DNA from: Neohoeflea coraliihabitans
GTDB lineage: Bacteria > Pseudomonadota > Alphaproteobacteria > Rhizobiales > Rhizobiaceae
Direction of reading: 5' to 3'
Assembly: GCF_019334345.1 (NCBI RefSeq)
Contig: NZ_JAHWQX010000005.1
Span: forward strand, 1-64,000
Length of the DNA stretch: 64,000 nucleotides
The notes under the pieces were generated by a model. The model did not search any database, was not told where the DNA came from, and saw nothing but the letters and a program-made list of their open reading frames with translations. Below are positions 19,261 through 27,667 of this stretch, in pieces; position 1 is the first letter of the stretch; every line of letters begins with the position of its first letter. A program made the translations under genes and the position numbers.

Positions 19261-20256
19261 ATGAGTACCCGCAAGTCGAAGAAACCCGCCAGCCACAATG
19301 CCGAGGATTATCTGCGCATGTACCGGCAGATGGTGCGCATCCGCACCTTCGAGGATCATGCGAACCAGCTCTATCTGTCGGCCAAGATGCCGGGTCTGAC
19401 GCATATGTATTCCGGCGAGGAAGCCGTCGCCGTCGGCATCTGCGAGGCGCTGAAAGTGACCGACAAGATCACCTCGACGCATCGTGGGCATGGTCACTGT
19501 GTCGCCAAGGGCGCGAATTTCAAGGAGATGTTCTGCGAGCTGCTTGGCAAGGAAGAAGGCTATTGCCGCGGCAAGGGCGGCTCGATGCACATTGCCGACC
19601 AGTCGAATGGCAATCTTGGCGCCAACGCCATCGTCGGCGGCTCGATGGGAATAGCCACAGGCGCGGCATTCACCGCCAAGCTGCTCGGCAATGACGATGT
19701 GACCGTGTGCTTTTTCGGCGACGGTGCGACAGCCCAGGGGCTGATGTACGAAGTGATGAACATGGCGGCGCTGTGGCAGCTGCCAGTGATCTACGCCTGC
19801 GAGAACAACGGCTATTCCGAGTATACGCGCACCGACGAAATCGCCGCCGGCTCGATCACGGCGCGCGCCGAGGCGTTCGGTATCGAAGCGCACAAGGTGG
19901 ACGGCCAGGACGTTCTCGCGGTCAATTCCCTGACCGCACAGCTGGTTGAACGCTGCCGCAAGGGCGAGGGCCCGTTCTTCATGGAGCTTGAGACCTACCG
20001 CTATCACGGCCACCATGTCGGCGATATCAACCGGGAATATTACCGGTCGAAGGACGAGGAAAAGGACTGGCGCGACAACAAGGATCCGATCGTTTCCTTC
20101 GCGCGTCACCTGACCAAGGAGGGCATTGCGACGGAAGACGAGCTCGAGGCCATGCAGGCGGAGATCAAAGCCGATGCCGACGCAGCCGTCGCCTATGCGC
20201 TGGAAGCGAAATACCCGGATGCGTCCGAGGTCGACATGCATGTCCACGCGGCCTGA
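19261..20256 (+). CDS. TPP-dependent dehydrogenase E1 alpha subunit (acetoin/pyruvate dehydrogenase type)
   Basis: A 331-residue E1 alpha subunit. The thiamine diphosphate motif starts at GDGATAQG (about 153-160) and ends in CENNGYS about 28 residues later. The conserved HRGHGH loop (about 74-79) and GKGGSMH (about 104-110) are present. Sequence features are closest to AcoA-type acetoin dehydrogenase and branched E1 proteins, but the substrate cannot be read off. It would decarboxylate or cleave a 2-oxo compound and pass the acyl group to a lipoyl domain. It is followed 10 bases later by the beta subunit. ATG at 19261 chosen; an upstream TTG at 19246 is also in frame. Confidence 0.88.
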   Translation: MSTRKSKKPASHNAEDYLRMYRQMVRIRTFEDHANQLYLSAKMPGLTHMYSGEEAVAVGICEALKVTDKITSTHRGHGHCVAKGANFKEMFCELLGKEEGYCRGKGGSMHIADQSNGNLGANAIVGGSMGIATGAAFTAKLLGNDDVTVCFFGDGATAQGLMYEVMNMAALWQLPVIYACENNGYSEYTRTDEIAAGSITARAEAFGIEAHKVDGQDVLAVNSLTAQLVERCRKGEGPFFMELETYRYHGHHVGDINREYYRSKDEEKDWRDNKDPIVSFARHLTKEGIATEDELEAMQAEIKADADAAVAYALEAKYPDASEVDMHVHAA

Positions 20257-20266
20257 GGAGAAAACA

Positions 20267-21262
20267 ATGCGCGAGATCACCCTGTCCCAGGCCGTCAACG
20301 AAGCGCTCGCCGAAGAGATGCGGCGCGATGCGACGGTGTTCATCATCGGCGAGGATGTCGCCGAAGCCGGCACGCCGTTCAAGGTTCTGTCCGGGCTCGT
20401 CGAGGAATTCGGCACGTCGCGCGTGGTCGATACGCCGATCGCCGAGCCTGGTTTCATGGGAATTGCAGTCGGCGCGGCGATGACCGGCACCCGTCCGGTG
20501 GTCGATTTGATGTTCGGCGATTTCCTGTTTCTGGTAATGGATCAACTGTGCAATCAGGCCGCCAAGACCCACTATATGTCGGGCGGCAAGCTGACGGTGC
20601 CCTTGGTTCTGCGCACCAATCTCGGCGCCACGCGTCGATCGGCGGCGCAGCATTCCCAGTCGCTGCACGCCCTGGTCGCCCATATTCCGGGACTGAAAGT
20701 GGCGCTCCCCTCTTCCGCCTACGAGGCCAAGGGGCTGATGAAAACCGCGATCCGCGACAACAATCCCGTGGTCATCTTCGAAGACAAGCTGATGTACCAG
20801 GAAAAGGCGCCCGTTCCGGAGGAGGAATATCTGATCCCGTTCGGAAAGGCCAACATCAAGCGGGAAGGCACCGACATCACGTTGATCGGCACCTCGTCGA
20901 TGGTGCAGGTGGCTGAGAAGGCGGCGGAAATTCTTGCCTCAGAGAACATTTCGGCGGAAGTCATCGACCCGCGTACGATCGTGCCACTCGATGAAGCGAC
21001 GCTGATCGCTTCGGTCAAGAAAACCTCGCGGGCGATCGTCATCGACGAAGGTCACCAGAGCTACGGCGTGACGTCCGAGATCGCCTCGCGTCTTAACGAG
21101 AAAGCCTTCTATCATCTCGACGCGCCGGTGGTGCGCATGGGCGCCATGGACGTGCCGGTGCCGTTCAGCCCGGCGCTGGAGGATCTGACCGTACCCACGC
21201 CGGAAAGTGTTGCGGCGATGGCGCGCAAGCTGGTCGGCGGGGAGTTGATTCATGCCGCATGA
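20267..21262 (+). CDS. TPP-dependent dehydrogenase E1 beta subunit
   Basis: A 331-residue E1 beta subunit of the transketolase-like family. Landmarks are GEDVAEAGTPFKV near residue 25, DTPIAEPGFMGIAVGAAMTG, and the C-terminal swivel domain with IDPRTIVPLDEATLI and DEGHQSYG. It forms an alpha2beta2 enzyme with the preceding gene. The start at 20267 follows GAGGAG by six bases, directly after the alpha stop. Its last 11 bases overlap the next gene, encoding the lipoyl-domain protein, so translation is coupled. Confidence 0.9.
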   Translation: MREITLSQAVNEALAEEMRRDATVFIIGEDVAEAGTPFKVLSGLVEEFGTSRVVDTPIAEPGFMGIAVGAAMTGTRPVVDLMFGDFLFLVMDQLCNQAAKTHYMSGGKLTVPLVLRTNLGATRRSAAQHSQSLHALVAHIPGLKVALPSSAYEAKGLMKTAIRDNNPVVIFEDKLMYQEKAPVPEEEYLIPFGKANIKREGTDITLIGTSSMVQVAEKAAEILASENISAEVIDPRTIVPLDEATLIASVKKTSRAIVIDEGHQSYGVTSEIASRLNEKAFYHLDAPVVRMGAMDVPVPFSPALEDLTVPTPESVAAMARKLVGGELIHAA

Positions 21263-22631
21263 GGTCATCATGCCGGCGCTTGGCATGGCGCAGGACAGCG
21301 GCCTGCTCGTCTCCTGGCTGAAGCAGCCCGGTGATGCCGTGAAGATTGGCGATGCCCTGATGGAGGTCGAAACCGACAAGGCCACCATGGAAGTCGAAGC
21401 GCAGGCCGACGGGTTCCTTGCCAAGGTTCAGGCGGCAGCCGGCGAGCAGGTTCCGGTCGGCCAGGTGGTAGCCATCATTACCGACAGTGCCGAGGAGGCC
21501 GAGGCGGCTTCGCCGACAGAATCCGGGCCAGCGCCACAGGACGGGCCGGCTGCAAGCGCTACCTCGCCCACGGAGAACGACGATCTTCCAAGTGGCGCGG
21601 AGATCATCATGCCGGCGCTCGGCATGGCACAAGACACCGGGCTAATTGTCGCCTGGCGCAAGGAGCCGGGCGAACCGGTGGCGGCCGACGCCATCCTGTT
21701 TGAGGTGGAGACCGACAAGTCGGTCGTCGAAGTCGCGGCCGGGCATGATGGTTTCCTGGCCGCCGTGCTCGCCGAGGCGCAGCAGGCGGTGCCAGTCGGC
21801 GCGGTCATCGCGATCATCTCGGAAACGGCGCCGGAGGCGCCGGTCAAGCGCACCTCGGCAGCTGCACCTGCCGCCTCGCAACAGGCCAAACCGGCTACAG
21901 CGGATGCATCTGCAGATCCTGTGGCGCGCAAGAAAGCCCCATCGCCCGAGCCTGAAGCCCGGATGGCGACCCCCTCGACGGGGCGGATCCTGGCGTCACC
22001 GAAGGCGCGGCGGCTGGCCGCCGAAAGAGGCCTGGACCTGGCCCGGCTGGCGCAAACCGGCGTCGCGCCCCCCTATCATGTCGCGGATCTGACCGTTCTC
22101 GAAAATCTCGGCCCGCGCGCGCCAGGTGTTGCCGAGGGCACAGCGGTATCGGGCCCGGTTTCCTCGCATATCAGCGCCCGCGTTTCGGCACAGGGTTGCA
22201 CGGATTTTCTTGACTGGGCGAAAAGCGAAGCCGGATCGGAGGTGGCGGCTGATCGTCTCTTCGCGAGCTTCGCCGCGGCGGCGTTGCGGCAGGCGCGAAG
22301 CGAAGCACGCCAACCGATCATCGTCACCGTGCGCAGGGCTGGTCAAAATCCCGTGCGCTTCAGCGATGCCGATTGCCGCCGTCTGTCGCAAAGCGCGGCA
22401 GATGAGGGCGAAGAACCGCCGGCGCTCGTTGTGCGCGACATGACCGGTTCGAAGATCACCGCGATGTCTGGCATGACCGGATCTGTTCCGACGCTGACGC
22501 TGGGCCGGGATGGCAGCGACTTCGTGCTGTCACTCGACTATTCAGCCGGTGCACTGGATGAAGACCAGGCTGTCGAACTTGTCAGCAGCTTTGCCGAACG
22601 GCTCGGTGAACCGCTGCGCCACCTACTCTGA
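21252..22631 (+). CDS. Double lipoyl-domain E2-like protein with degenerate acyltransferase domain
   Basis: A 459-residue protein. Two lipoyl domains carry the attachment motif at VETDKATME (Lys43) and VETDKSVVE (Lys156), joined by Ala/Pro/Glu-rich linkers. A peripheral subunit-binding domain follows at about 246-285 (ILASPKARRLAAERG). The remaining 160 residues align with the E2 acyltransferase fold but are eroded: the catalytic DHRxxxG motif is replaced by DYSAGALD, so the active-site His is absent. The frame is open to a normal E2-like end, so this is not a frameshift. The active core seems to be supplied by the lipoyl-less E2 at 24077. I infer that this subunit is the swinging-arm carrier of the complex. 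Confidence 0.82.
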   Translation: MPHEVIMPALGMAQDSGLLVSWLKQPGDAVKIGDALMEVETDKATMEVEAQADGFLAKVQAAAGEQVPVGQVVAIITDSAEEAEAASPTESGPAPQDGPAASATSPTENDDLPSGAEIIMPALGMAQDTGLIVAWRKEPGEPVAADAILFEVETDKSVVEVAAGHDGFLAAVLAEAQQAVPVGAVIAIISETAPEAPVKRTSAAAPAASQQAKPATADASADPVARKKAPSPEPEARMATPSTGRILASPKARRLAAERGLDLARLAQTGVAPPYHVADLTVLENLGPRAPGVAEGTAVSGPVSSHISARVSAQGCTDFLDWAKSEAGSEVAADRLFASFAAAALRQARSEARQPIIVTVRRAGQNPVRFSDADCRRLSQSAADEGEEPPALVVRDMTGSKITAMSGMTGSVPTLTLGRDGSDFVLSLDYSAGALDEDQAVELVSSFAERLGEPLRHLL

Positions 22632-22644
22632 CCGGAGCACGAAG

Positions 22645-24075
22645 ATGCAACACACCAATCTTTATATTGACGGGCAATGGTGCGAGGCCGCAACCGGCGA
22701 GCGGTTCGATGTTCTCAATCCGGCCACCGAAGAAGTCATCGCCTCGGTCGCATCGGCCGATATCGCCGACGCCGATGCGGCGCTCGATGCGGCCCAGGCG
22801 GCATTCGGTTCGTGGGCCGCAAAGAAACCGCGCGAGCGCTCGGAAATCCTGCGCAAGGCGTGGGAACTGATGACGGCGCGGCTTGATGAATTTGCGCGGT
22901 TGATCACTTTGGAAAACGGCAAGGCGCGCGCCGATGCCATCGGTGAGGCGACCTATGCCGCCGAGTTCTTTCGCTGGTTCGCCGAGGAAGCCGTGCGTGC
23001 CGATGGTCTGATCACGCATGCGCCGGCTTCGGGCGCACGTATCGTCGTCCAGCACAAGCCGGCCGGTATCGCCGTCCTGGTGACGCCGTGGAATTATCCT
23101 GCCGCCATGGGCACCCGCAAGATCGCGCCGGCGCTGGCCGCCGGCTGCCCGGTGATCATCAAGCCGGCTTCGGAAACACCGCTGACCATGCTGGCCCTGA
23201 TGCCGCTTCTGGAAGAGGCCGGTGTTCCGAAGGGTCTTGTCAATGTGTTGCCGTCGCGCAGTTCCGGCAAGCTGGTCGATCACATGCTGCACGATCCGCG
23301 CGTGCGCGTCGTATCGTTCACCGGATCGACCGAGGTGGGGCGCAAGCTGTTGCATTCGGCTGCCGACCAGGTTCTCAAGCCGGCCATGGAGCTCGGTGGG
23401 AATGCGCCGCTGATCGTGTTCGAGGATGCCGATATCGACAAGGCGGTGGCCGGTGCGATGCTTGCCAAGATGCGCAATCTCGGCGAAGCGTGCACCGCTG
23501 CAAATCGCTTCTACATCCACAAGGACGTGCTTGCTCCCTTCACCGAGAAATTCACTGCGGCGATGGCAGCTCTGAAGGTGGGCAACGGGCTGGAGGACGG
23601 CGTCGACGTCGGGCCGCTGGTCAATGCGAGCACGCGCGACAAGGTGGCTGCCCTGGTCGAGGACGCGGTTGCCAAGGGCGCGACGATCGAGTTGGGCGGC
23701 ATGGTGCCGGAGGGGACAGGATTTTTCTATCCGCCGACCGTCCTTTCCAATGTTCCGGAAAGCGCCGATTGTGTCGACGAGGAGATCTTCGGTCCGGTTG
23801 CGGCGCTGCAGAGCTTCACCGATCAGGACGACGTCATCCGCCGCGCGAATGCCACCGAATACGGACTCGTGGCTTATGTGTTCTCCGAGAACATGAAGCG
23901 TGCCCTGCAGGTGTGCGAGCGGCTCGAATATGGCATGGTCGGTCTCAATCGCGGCCTCGTGTCCGATCCGGCGGCGCCATTTGGCGGGGTCAAGCAATCG
24001 GGTCTCGGACGCGAGGGCGGACACGAGGGCATGCTCGAATTCATGGAAACTCAGTATATCTCGGCGGAATGGTGA
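22645..24075 (+). CDS. NAD(P)-dependent aldehyde dehydrogenase (succinate-semialdehyde dehydrogenase-like)
   Basis: A 476-residue ALDH superfamily enzyme of normal length. It has the NAD-binding PWNYPAAMGTRKIAPALAAG block (about 140-160), the catalytic Glu in MELGGNAP and the catalytic Cys in GEACTAANRF (about residue 285), and GLVAYVFSENM near the C-terminus. The GabD/succinate-semialdehyde branch is the closest match by eye. It sits between the two E2-type genes, so it probably oxidises an aldehyde released in the same pathway, possibly the product left by E1 cleavage. The stop is one base from the next start. Confidence 0.88.
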   Translation: MQHTNLYIDGQWCEAATGERFDVLNPATEEVIASVASADIADADAALDAAQAAFGSWAAKKPRERSEILRKAWELMTARLDEFARLITLENGKARADAIGEATYAAEFFRWFAEEAVRADGLITHAPASGARIVVQHKPAGIAVLVTPWNYPAAMGTRKIAPALAAGCPVIIKPASETPLTMLALMPLLEEAGVPKGLVNVLPSRSSGKLVDHMLHDPRVRVVSFTGSTEVGRKLLHSAADQVLKPAMELGGNAPLIVFEDADIDKAVAGAMLAKMRNLGEACTAANRFYIHKDVLAPFTEKFTAAMAALKVGNGLEDGVDVGPLVNASTRDKVAALVEDAVAKGATIELGGMVPEGTGFFYPPTVLSNVPESADCVDEEIFGPVAALQSFTDQDDVIRRANATEYGLVAYVFSENMKRALQVCERLEYGMVGLNRGLVSDPAAPFGGVKQSGLGREGGHEGMLEFMETQYISAEW

Positions 24076-24076
24076 G

Positions 24077-24988
24077 ATGAGCCAGTCCGAATTCGTTGCA
24101 AGCCCTTCCGTTGTGGCGCTGGCCGGCCGCATGGGCGTCGATCTGGCCGATGTGGCGCGCAGCGCCGACCGCACGCATATTGCCCGCGAGGATGTCGAGC
24201 GGCATGCCGGCGGGACCGGCGGGGGCTCAACCCAAACCGCGTCCGCGATCGCGCATGACAGCCGCTACTGGGAGGTCGATCATGCGGCTTTCGGGCCGGT
24301 AACCGAGGAGCCACTCTCGAAATTTGCCAAGGTCGCGTCGGACAATCTTTCGGCAGCCAATCGGATGATCCCACAGGTCACCCACCATGACCGCGCCGAC
24401 ATGCGCGCCGTCGAAGCCTTCCGGAGCAGTTTGAAAGGCGAGGCTGCGACACGGGGGATTCGGCTTACGGCGCTGGCCTTCCATGTGAAGGCGCTGGGCG
24501 TGTGCCTCAAGGAATTCCCGCGCTTCAATGCATCGCTGAGCAGCGACGGATCGACGTTGATCCTCAAATCCTATTGCCACATCGGCATTGCGGTCGACAC
24601 GCCGCACGGCCTGATGGTTCCGGTCATCCGCGATATCGACCGAAAGGGCCTGTGGCAGATCGCCAGCGATATCGCCGATCTGGCACGCCGTGCTCAGGAG
24701 CGCAAAATCCGGCCGGACGAGATGGGCGGCGCGTCGATGTCCATTTCCAATCTCGGCGGCATCGGCGGCACCGCATTCACGCCGATCGTCAATCCGCCGG
24801 AACTGGCAATCCTTGGCATCACGCGCAGCGACGTGGTTCCGGTGTGGGAGAACGACAGCTGGGTTCCGGTGCCGATGGTGCCGCTCGATCTGTCCTATGA
24901 TCACCGGGTGATCAATGGCGCCGATGCGGCGCGCTTCCTCGCCCGGTTCGCCGCCCTTCTGGCTGATCCGCGGCTGATGCTGATCTGA
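24077..24988 (+). CDS. Lipoyl-less E2 acyltransferase core
   Basis: A 303-residue protein with a short subunit-binding domain (about residues 5-45, ASPSVVALAGRMGVDLADV) and a complete 2-oxoacid dehydrogenase acyltransferase domain (about 80-303). The catalytic motif DHRVINGADAARF is intact (His about 276), as are SISNLGGIGG and LMVPVIRD. No lipoyl domain precedes it, although canonical E2 proteins have one to three. With the double-lipoyl protein at 21252, which lacks the catalytic motif, the pair makes one functional E2 split over two genes. An E3 (lipoamide dehydrogenase) gene is not present in the window. Confidence 0.85.
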   Translation: MSQSEFVASPSVVALAGRMGVDLADVARSADRTHIAREDVERHAGGTGGGSTQTASAIAHDSRYWEVDHAAFGPVTEEPLSKFAKVASDNLSAANRMIPQVTHHDRADMRAVEAFRSSLKGEAATRGIRLTALAFHVKALGVCLKEFPRFNASLSSDGSTLILKSYCHIGIAVDTPHGLMVPVIRDIDRKGLWQIASDIADLARRAQERKIRPDEMGGASMSISNLGGIGGTAFTPIVNPPELAILGITRSDVVPVWENDSWVPVPMVPLDLSYDHRVINGADAARFLARFAALLADPRLMLI

Positions 24989-25030
24989 GAAGCGCACGGC
25001 AAGCTGCGGCAGCGATAAACGGGAGCCTCG

Positions 25031-25795
25031 ATGGTGCAGGGACTGCAAATTGATTTGCGCGGTCGGACCGCTCTGGTCACCGGCGCCAGCCGGGGTATCG
25101 GCCGATCGATCGCCGAGACCCTGGCTCAATGCGGCGCCGACATTGTCGGGATCGGCACAAACCTCAAAAGCGCGCCGGGCGACCTCGCCGAGGCGATCGC
25201 TGCACGCGGCCGCCGTTTCACCGCCATCGATTGCGATCTCGGCGAGAGATCGCAGCTTGCCGCGCTGATCAAACGGCTGGCTGACCGGCAGATCGACATC
25301 CTGATCAACAATGCGGGCATCATCCGGCGGGCGCCGGCGGCAGAGCATGCGATCGAGGACTGGGATGCGGTGATGGCAGTCAATTGCGATGCGCCGTTCC
25401 TGCTGACCCAGGCGCTTGGCCGTGAGATGCTGAAACGCGGCAGCGGCAAGGTCGTCTTCGTCGCCTCGGTGTTGAGTTACCAGGGCGGAATCAACGTGCC
25501 AGGCTACGCAGCCAGCAAGGGGGCCGTGGCGCAATTGGTCAAGGCTTTCGCCAATGAATGGGCATCGCAAGGGGTAAACGTCAACGGTGTCGCGCCCGGC
25601 TATGTCGCCACCGACAACACGGCCGCACTACAGGCGGATTCGGAGCGGGAACGTGCCCTTCTCGAGCGGGTGCCGGCCGGACGCTGGGGGCGGCCCACGG
25701 AAATCGCCGAGCCCGTCGCATTTTTATGCAGTGATCTGGCCCGCTTCATCCATGGCACGATCCTGCCCGTCGATGGCGGCTGGCTCAGCCGGTAG
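25031..25795 (+). CDS. kduD: KduD-like short-chain dehydrogenase (2-deoxy-gluconate/5-keto-4-deoxyuronate type)
   Basis: A 254-residue SDR strongly resembling KduD: GADIVGIG after the Rossmann motif TGASRGIGRS, DILINNAGIIRRAPA, NEWASQGVNVNGVAPGY, then TDNTAALQADSER, RVPAGRWGRP and a DGGWLSR end. The catalytic Ser, Tyr and Lys (ASVLSY, GYAASKG) are in place. KduD proteins act on 2-dehydro-3-deoxygluconate-type compounds in uronate breakdown, which fits a sugar-acid pathway here; exact substrate unproven. GGGAG lies five bases before the ATG. It closes the dehydrogenase-complex operon and lies 88 bp before regulator 2. Confidence 0.8.
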   Translation: MVQGLQIDLRGRTALVTGASRGIGRSIAETLAQCGADIVGIGTNLKSAPGDLAEAIAARGRRFTAIDCDLGERSQLAALIKRLADRQIDILINNAGIIRRAPAAEHAIEDWDAVMAVNCDAPFLLTQALGREMLKRGSGKVVFVASVLSYQGGINVPGYAASKGAVAQLVKAFANEWASQGVNVNGVAPGYVATDNTAALQADSERERALLERVPAGRWGRPTEIAEPVAFLCSDLARFIHGTILPVDGGWLSR

Positions 25796-25810
25796 CTCAG
25801 CTTCAGGCTT

Positions 25811-25826
25811 TGTCCAAATCTGATAA
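25811..25826 (+). promoter_or_regulatory. Candidate operator upstream of regulator 2
   Basis: TGTCCAAATCTGATAA lies 57-73 bases before the GTG start of regulator 2. It shares TRTCCAAATC with sites in the other promoter regions of the two ABC systems and is identical over 14 bases to the site at 28787-28800 in the divergent promoter region of ABC system 2. Autoregulation of regulator 2 is the simplest reading. Confidence 0.6.
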
Positions 25827-25883
25827 GTTGCTGCTTTCCTGATTGCCAGGATCTGAAATCCTCAGCCATCTTGGGAGGCGCCG

Positions 25884-27587
25884 GTGACGCGAGATGAGTT
25901 ACTTCGCATCCTGGACTTTGCAACCACGTCCAGGCTGCTGTCTGAAGAACGCACCAATCTGGCGCAGACCGACGCGCGCTGGAATATTATCGCCTATGCG
26001 ATGCGCCGGCACCTGGAAGGCAAGCTGCTGACGGTGACTTCGGCGGCCGCTGCTTCGGGCGTACCATATGGTACGGCGATGCGGCGGATCAACGAATTGC
26101 TCGAGGAAGAGCGCCTGCACAAGCGCTCGCGCTCGAAGTCCGGGCGCTCGTTCTCCCTGCACCCCTCGCGGGAACTGATCCGCGAGTTCGAGGCCTTCGC
26201 CCTGCAACTCAAGGCGCATGTGGGCAAGACCTTCGGTTTCAGCCAGGAGGATGGTGCCATCGGCGATTTCTTCTTTGGCGGCTCCTACATGACCGCGAAG
26301 ATCCTGTCGTTCCCGAACGCGATGCGGACCGGGGTCGGCTACGACAAGACGCTGCGTGTGCTCGGGCCGCTGGATCCGACGTTTCGCACGCTGAAGGACA
26401 ACAGCCGCACGCTGAACGAATTGTGCGGCTGCAATTTCGAATTCACGCTGTTGCCACTCGATGAACTACACGAGGCACTGCTCGACAACAGCCGCGCCCG
26501 CATTTCACGTTTCGATGTCGTCTCGTTCGACCTGCCATGGATCGGAGAGCTTTCTGAAAAACAGGTGGTGCTGCCGCTCGACAAGATCATCGAAACGGCA
26601 CGCTACAATGCGTCCGATTTTCATACGGCGGCATGGAAGGGATCGCGCTACGGGCGGCATCAATACGGCATACCGATCCAGCCGACGACCGAGCTGCTCT
26701 TTTACCGCAGCGACATGTTTGCGCAGGCCGGGCTCGATGCGCCGGCGACAACCGAAGACGTGCTGCTGGCTGCCAAGACCCTGCACAAGAGCCGTATGGA
26801 CATGAGCGGGATCGTGATGAATTACGGTCCGGGCCTGCCTGTGGCGCACAGCTTCATTCAGACCATGGCCGATTTCGGTGTGCCGGTGATCAATCTGCGC
26901 CGGGTCGGCAGCGACTACGACGCGTCGTCGATTTCGGGCGCGGAATTTCGCCCGATGGTCGACAGCGAGGCTGGACGGCAGGCCGCCGAATATCTGCGTG
27001 CACTTCTCGACTATGCCCATCCGGAGAGCCTGAAGTGCACCTGGGATCGGCGCATCGGTCTATTTTCCGATGGCCATGCCGCAATGACCTATGGCTGGTC
27101 CATTCGCGCCGCGGCCTTCGAACTCGACACCAAGTCGAAAGCCTATGGCAAGGTGTCATTCGTCGCTCACCCCGGCGGTTCGCCGGGGCATCGGGTCTCG
27201 CCGATCGGCGGCTTCGGGCTTGCCATTCCGGCCAATCTCGAAAAGGACCGGGTGCCGAACAGCTGGAAGGTGATGGAATATCTGGCGCGGCCGGAGATGA
27301 TGAAGTGGTATGTGCAGAACGGCAATCTGACCAGTCCGCGCTATTCGACGAGCGCCGATCCGGAGGTGCGGTCCTTTTCCCCGATGATCCAGTTTCTCGA
27401 CGGAATGGAACGACGCGGCGAAACTCAGATCTGGCCACGCCCGCCGATCCCCGAAATCAATGGCATCCTCGCCATTCTGGGGGTGGAAATCCACCGGATG
27501 CTGCGCGGCGAGACGCGCGTGGCGGATGCCCTGTCCAGCAGCCAGAAGCAAATTGACGAGATGATGCGCGCCAACGGCCGCTACTGA
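25884..27587 (+). CDS. Winged-helix transcriptional regulator fused to a MalE-like solute-binding domain (regulator 2)
   Basis: A 567-residue paralogue of the regulator at 15171. Residues 32-95 form the winged-helix part (SGVPYGTAMRRINELLEEE and the basic wing RSRSKSGRSF). Residues about 155-560 match family 1 solute-binding proteins: TTELLFYRSDMFAQAGL, SDGHAAMTYGWS, FVAHPGGSPGHR, GGFGLAIPANLEKD. No secretion signal is present. Two other shared blocks are YVQNG and WPRPPIPEI. The GTG start has GGGAGG five bases upstream. It is convergent with the system 2 binding-protein gene and separated from it by a strong bidirectional terminator. By location and shared promoter motif it probably controls ABC system 2 and itself in response to a sugar. 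Confidence 0.78.
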   Translation: MTRDELLRILDFATTSRLLSEERTNLAQTDARWNIIAYAMRRHLEGKLLTVTSAAAASGVPYGTAMRRINELLEEERLHKRSRSKSGRSFSLHPSRELIREFEAFALQLKAHVGKTFGFSQEDGAIGDFFFGGSYMTAKILSFPNAMRTGVGYDKTLRVLGPLDPTFRTLKDNSRTLNELCGCNFEFTLLPLDELHEALLDNSRARISRFDVVSFDLPWIGELSEKQVVLPLDKIIETARYNASDFHTAAWKGSRYGRHQYGIPIQPTTELLFYRSDMFAQAGLDAPATTEDVLLAAKTLHKSRMDMSGIVMNYGPGLPVAHSFIQTMADFGVPVINLRRVGSDYDASSISGAEFRPMVDSEAGRQAAEYLRALLDYAHPESLKCTWDRRIGLFSDGHAAMTYGWSIRAAAFELDTKSKAYGKVSFVAHPGGSPGHRVSPIGGFGLAIPANLEKDRVPNSWKVMEYLARPEMMKWYVQNGNLTSPRYSTSADPEVRSFSPMIQFLDGMERRGETQIWPRPPIPEINGILAILGVEIHRMLRGETRVADALSSSQKQIDEMMRANGRY

Positions 27588-27614
27588 ATTGCCCCGACCC
27601 GATTGCGGCGCAAA

Positions 27615-27644
27615 AAAACCGCGGCATGGGCATGCCGCGGTTTT
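27615..27644. terminator. Bidirectional intrinsic terminator
   Basis: AAAACCGCGGCATG (27615-27628) and CATGCCGCGGTTTT (27631-27644) form a perfect 14-bp stem with a two-base loop, flanked by A-rich and T-rich ends. It lies between the convergent regulator 2 and binding-protein genes and should end transcripts from both sides. Confidence 0.9.
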
Positions 27645-27667
27645 CAATTTCATTCGGGAGAAGCCGC

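Noticed and set aside
21996-22631. Possible frameshift or pseudogene in the double-lipoyl E2-like gene
   Set aside because: The frame is open to an E2-like C-terminus with recognisable but altered blocks, and no other frame restores the DHR motif. Degeneration without frameshift is the better reading.
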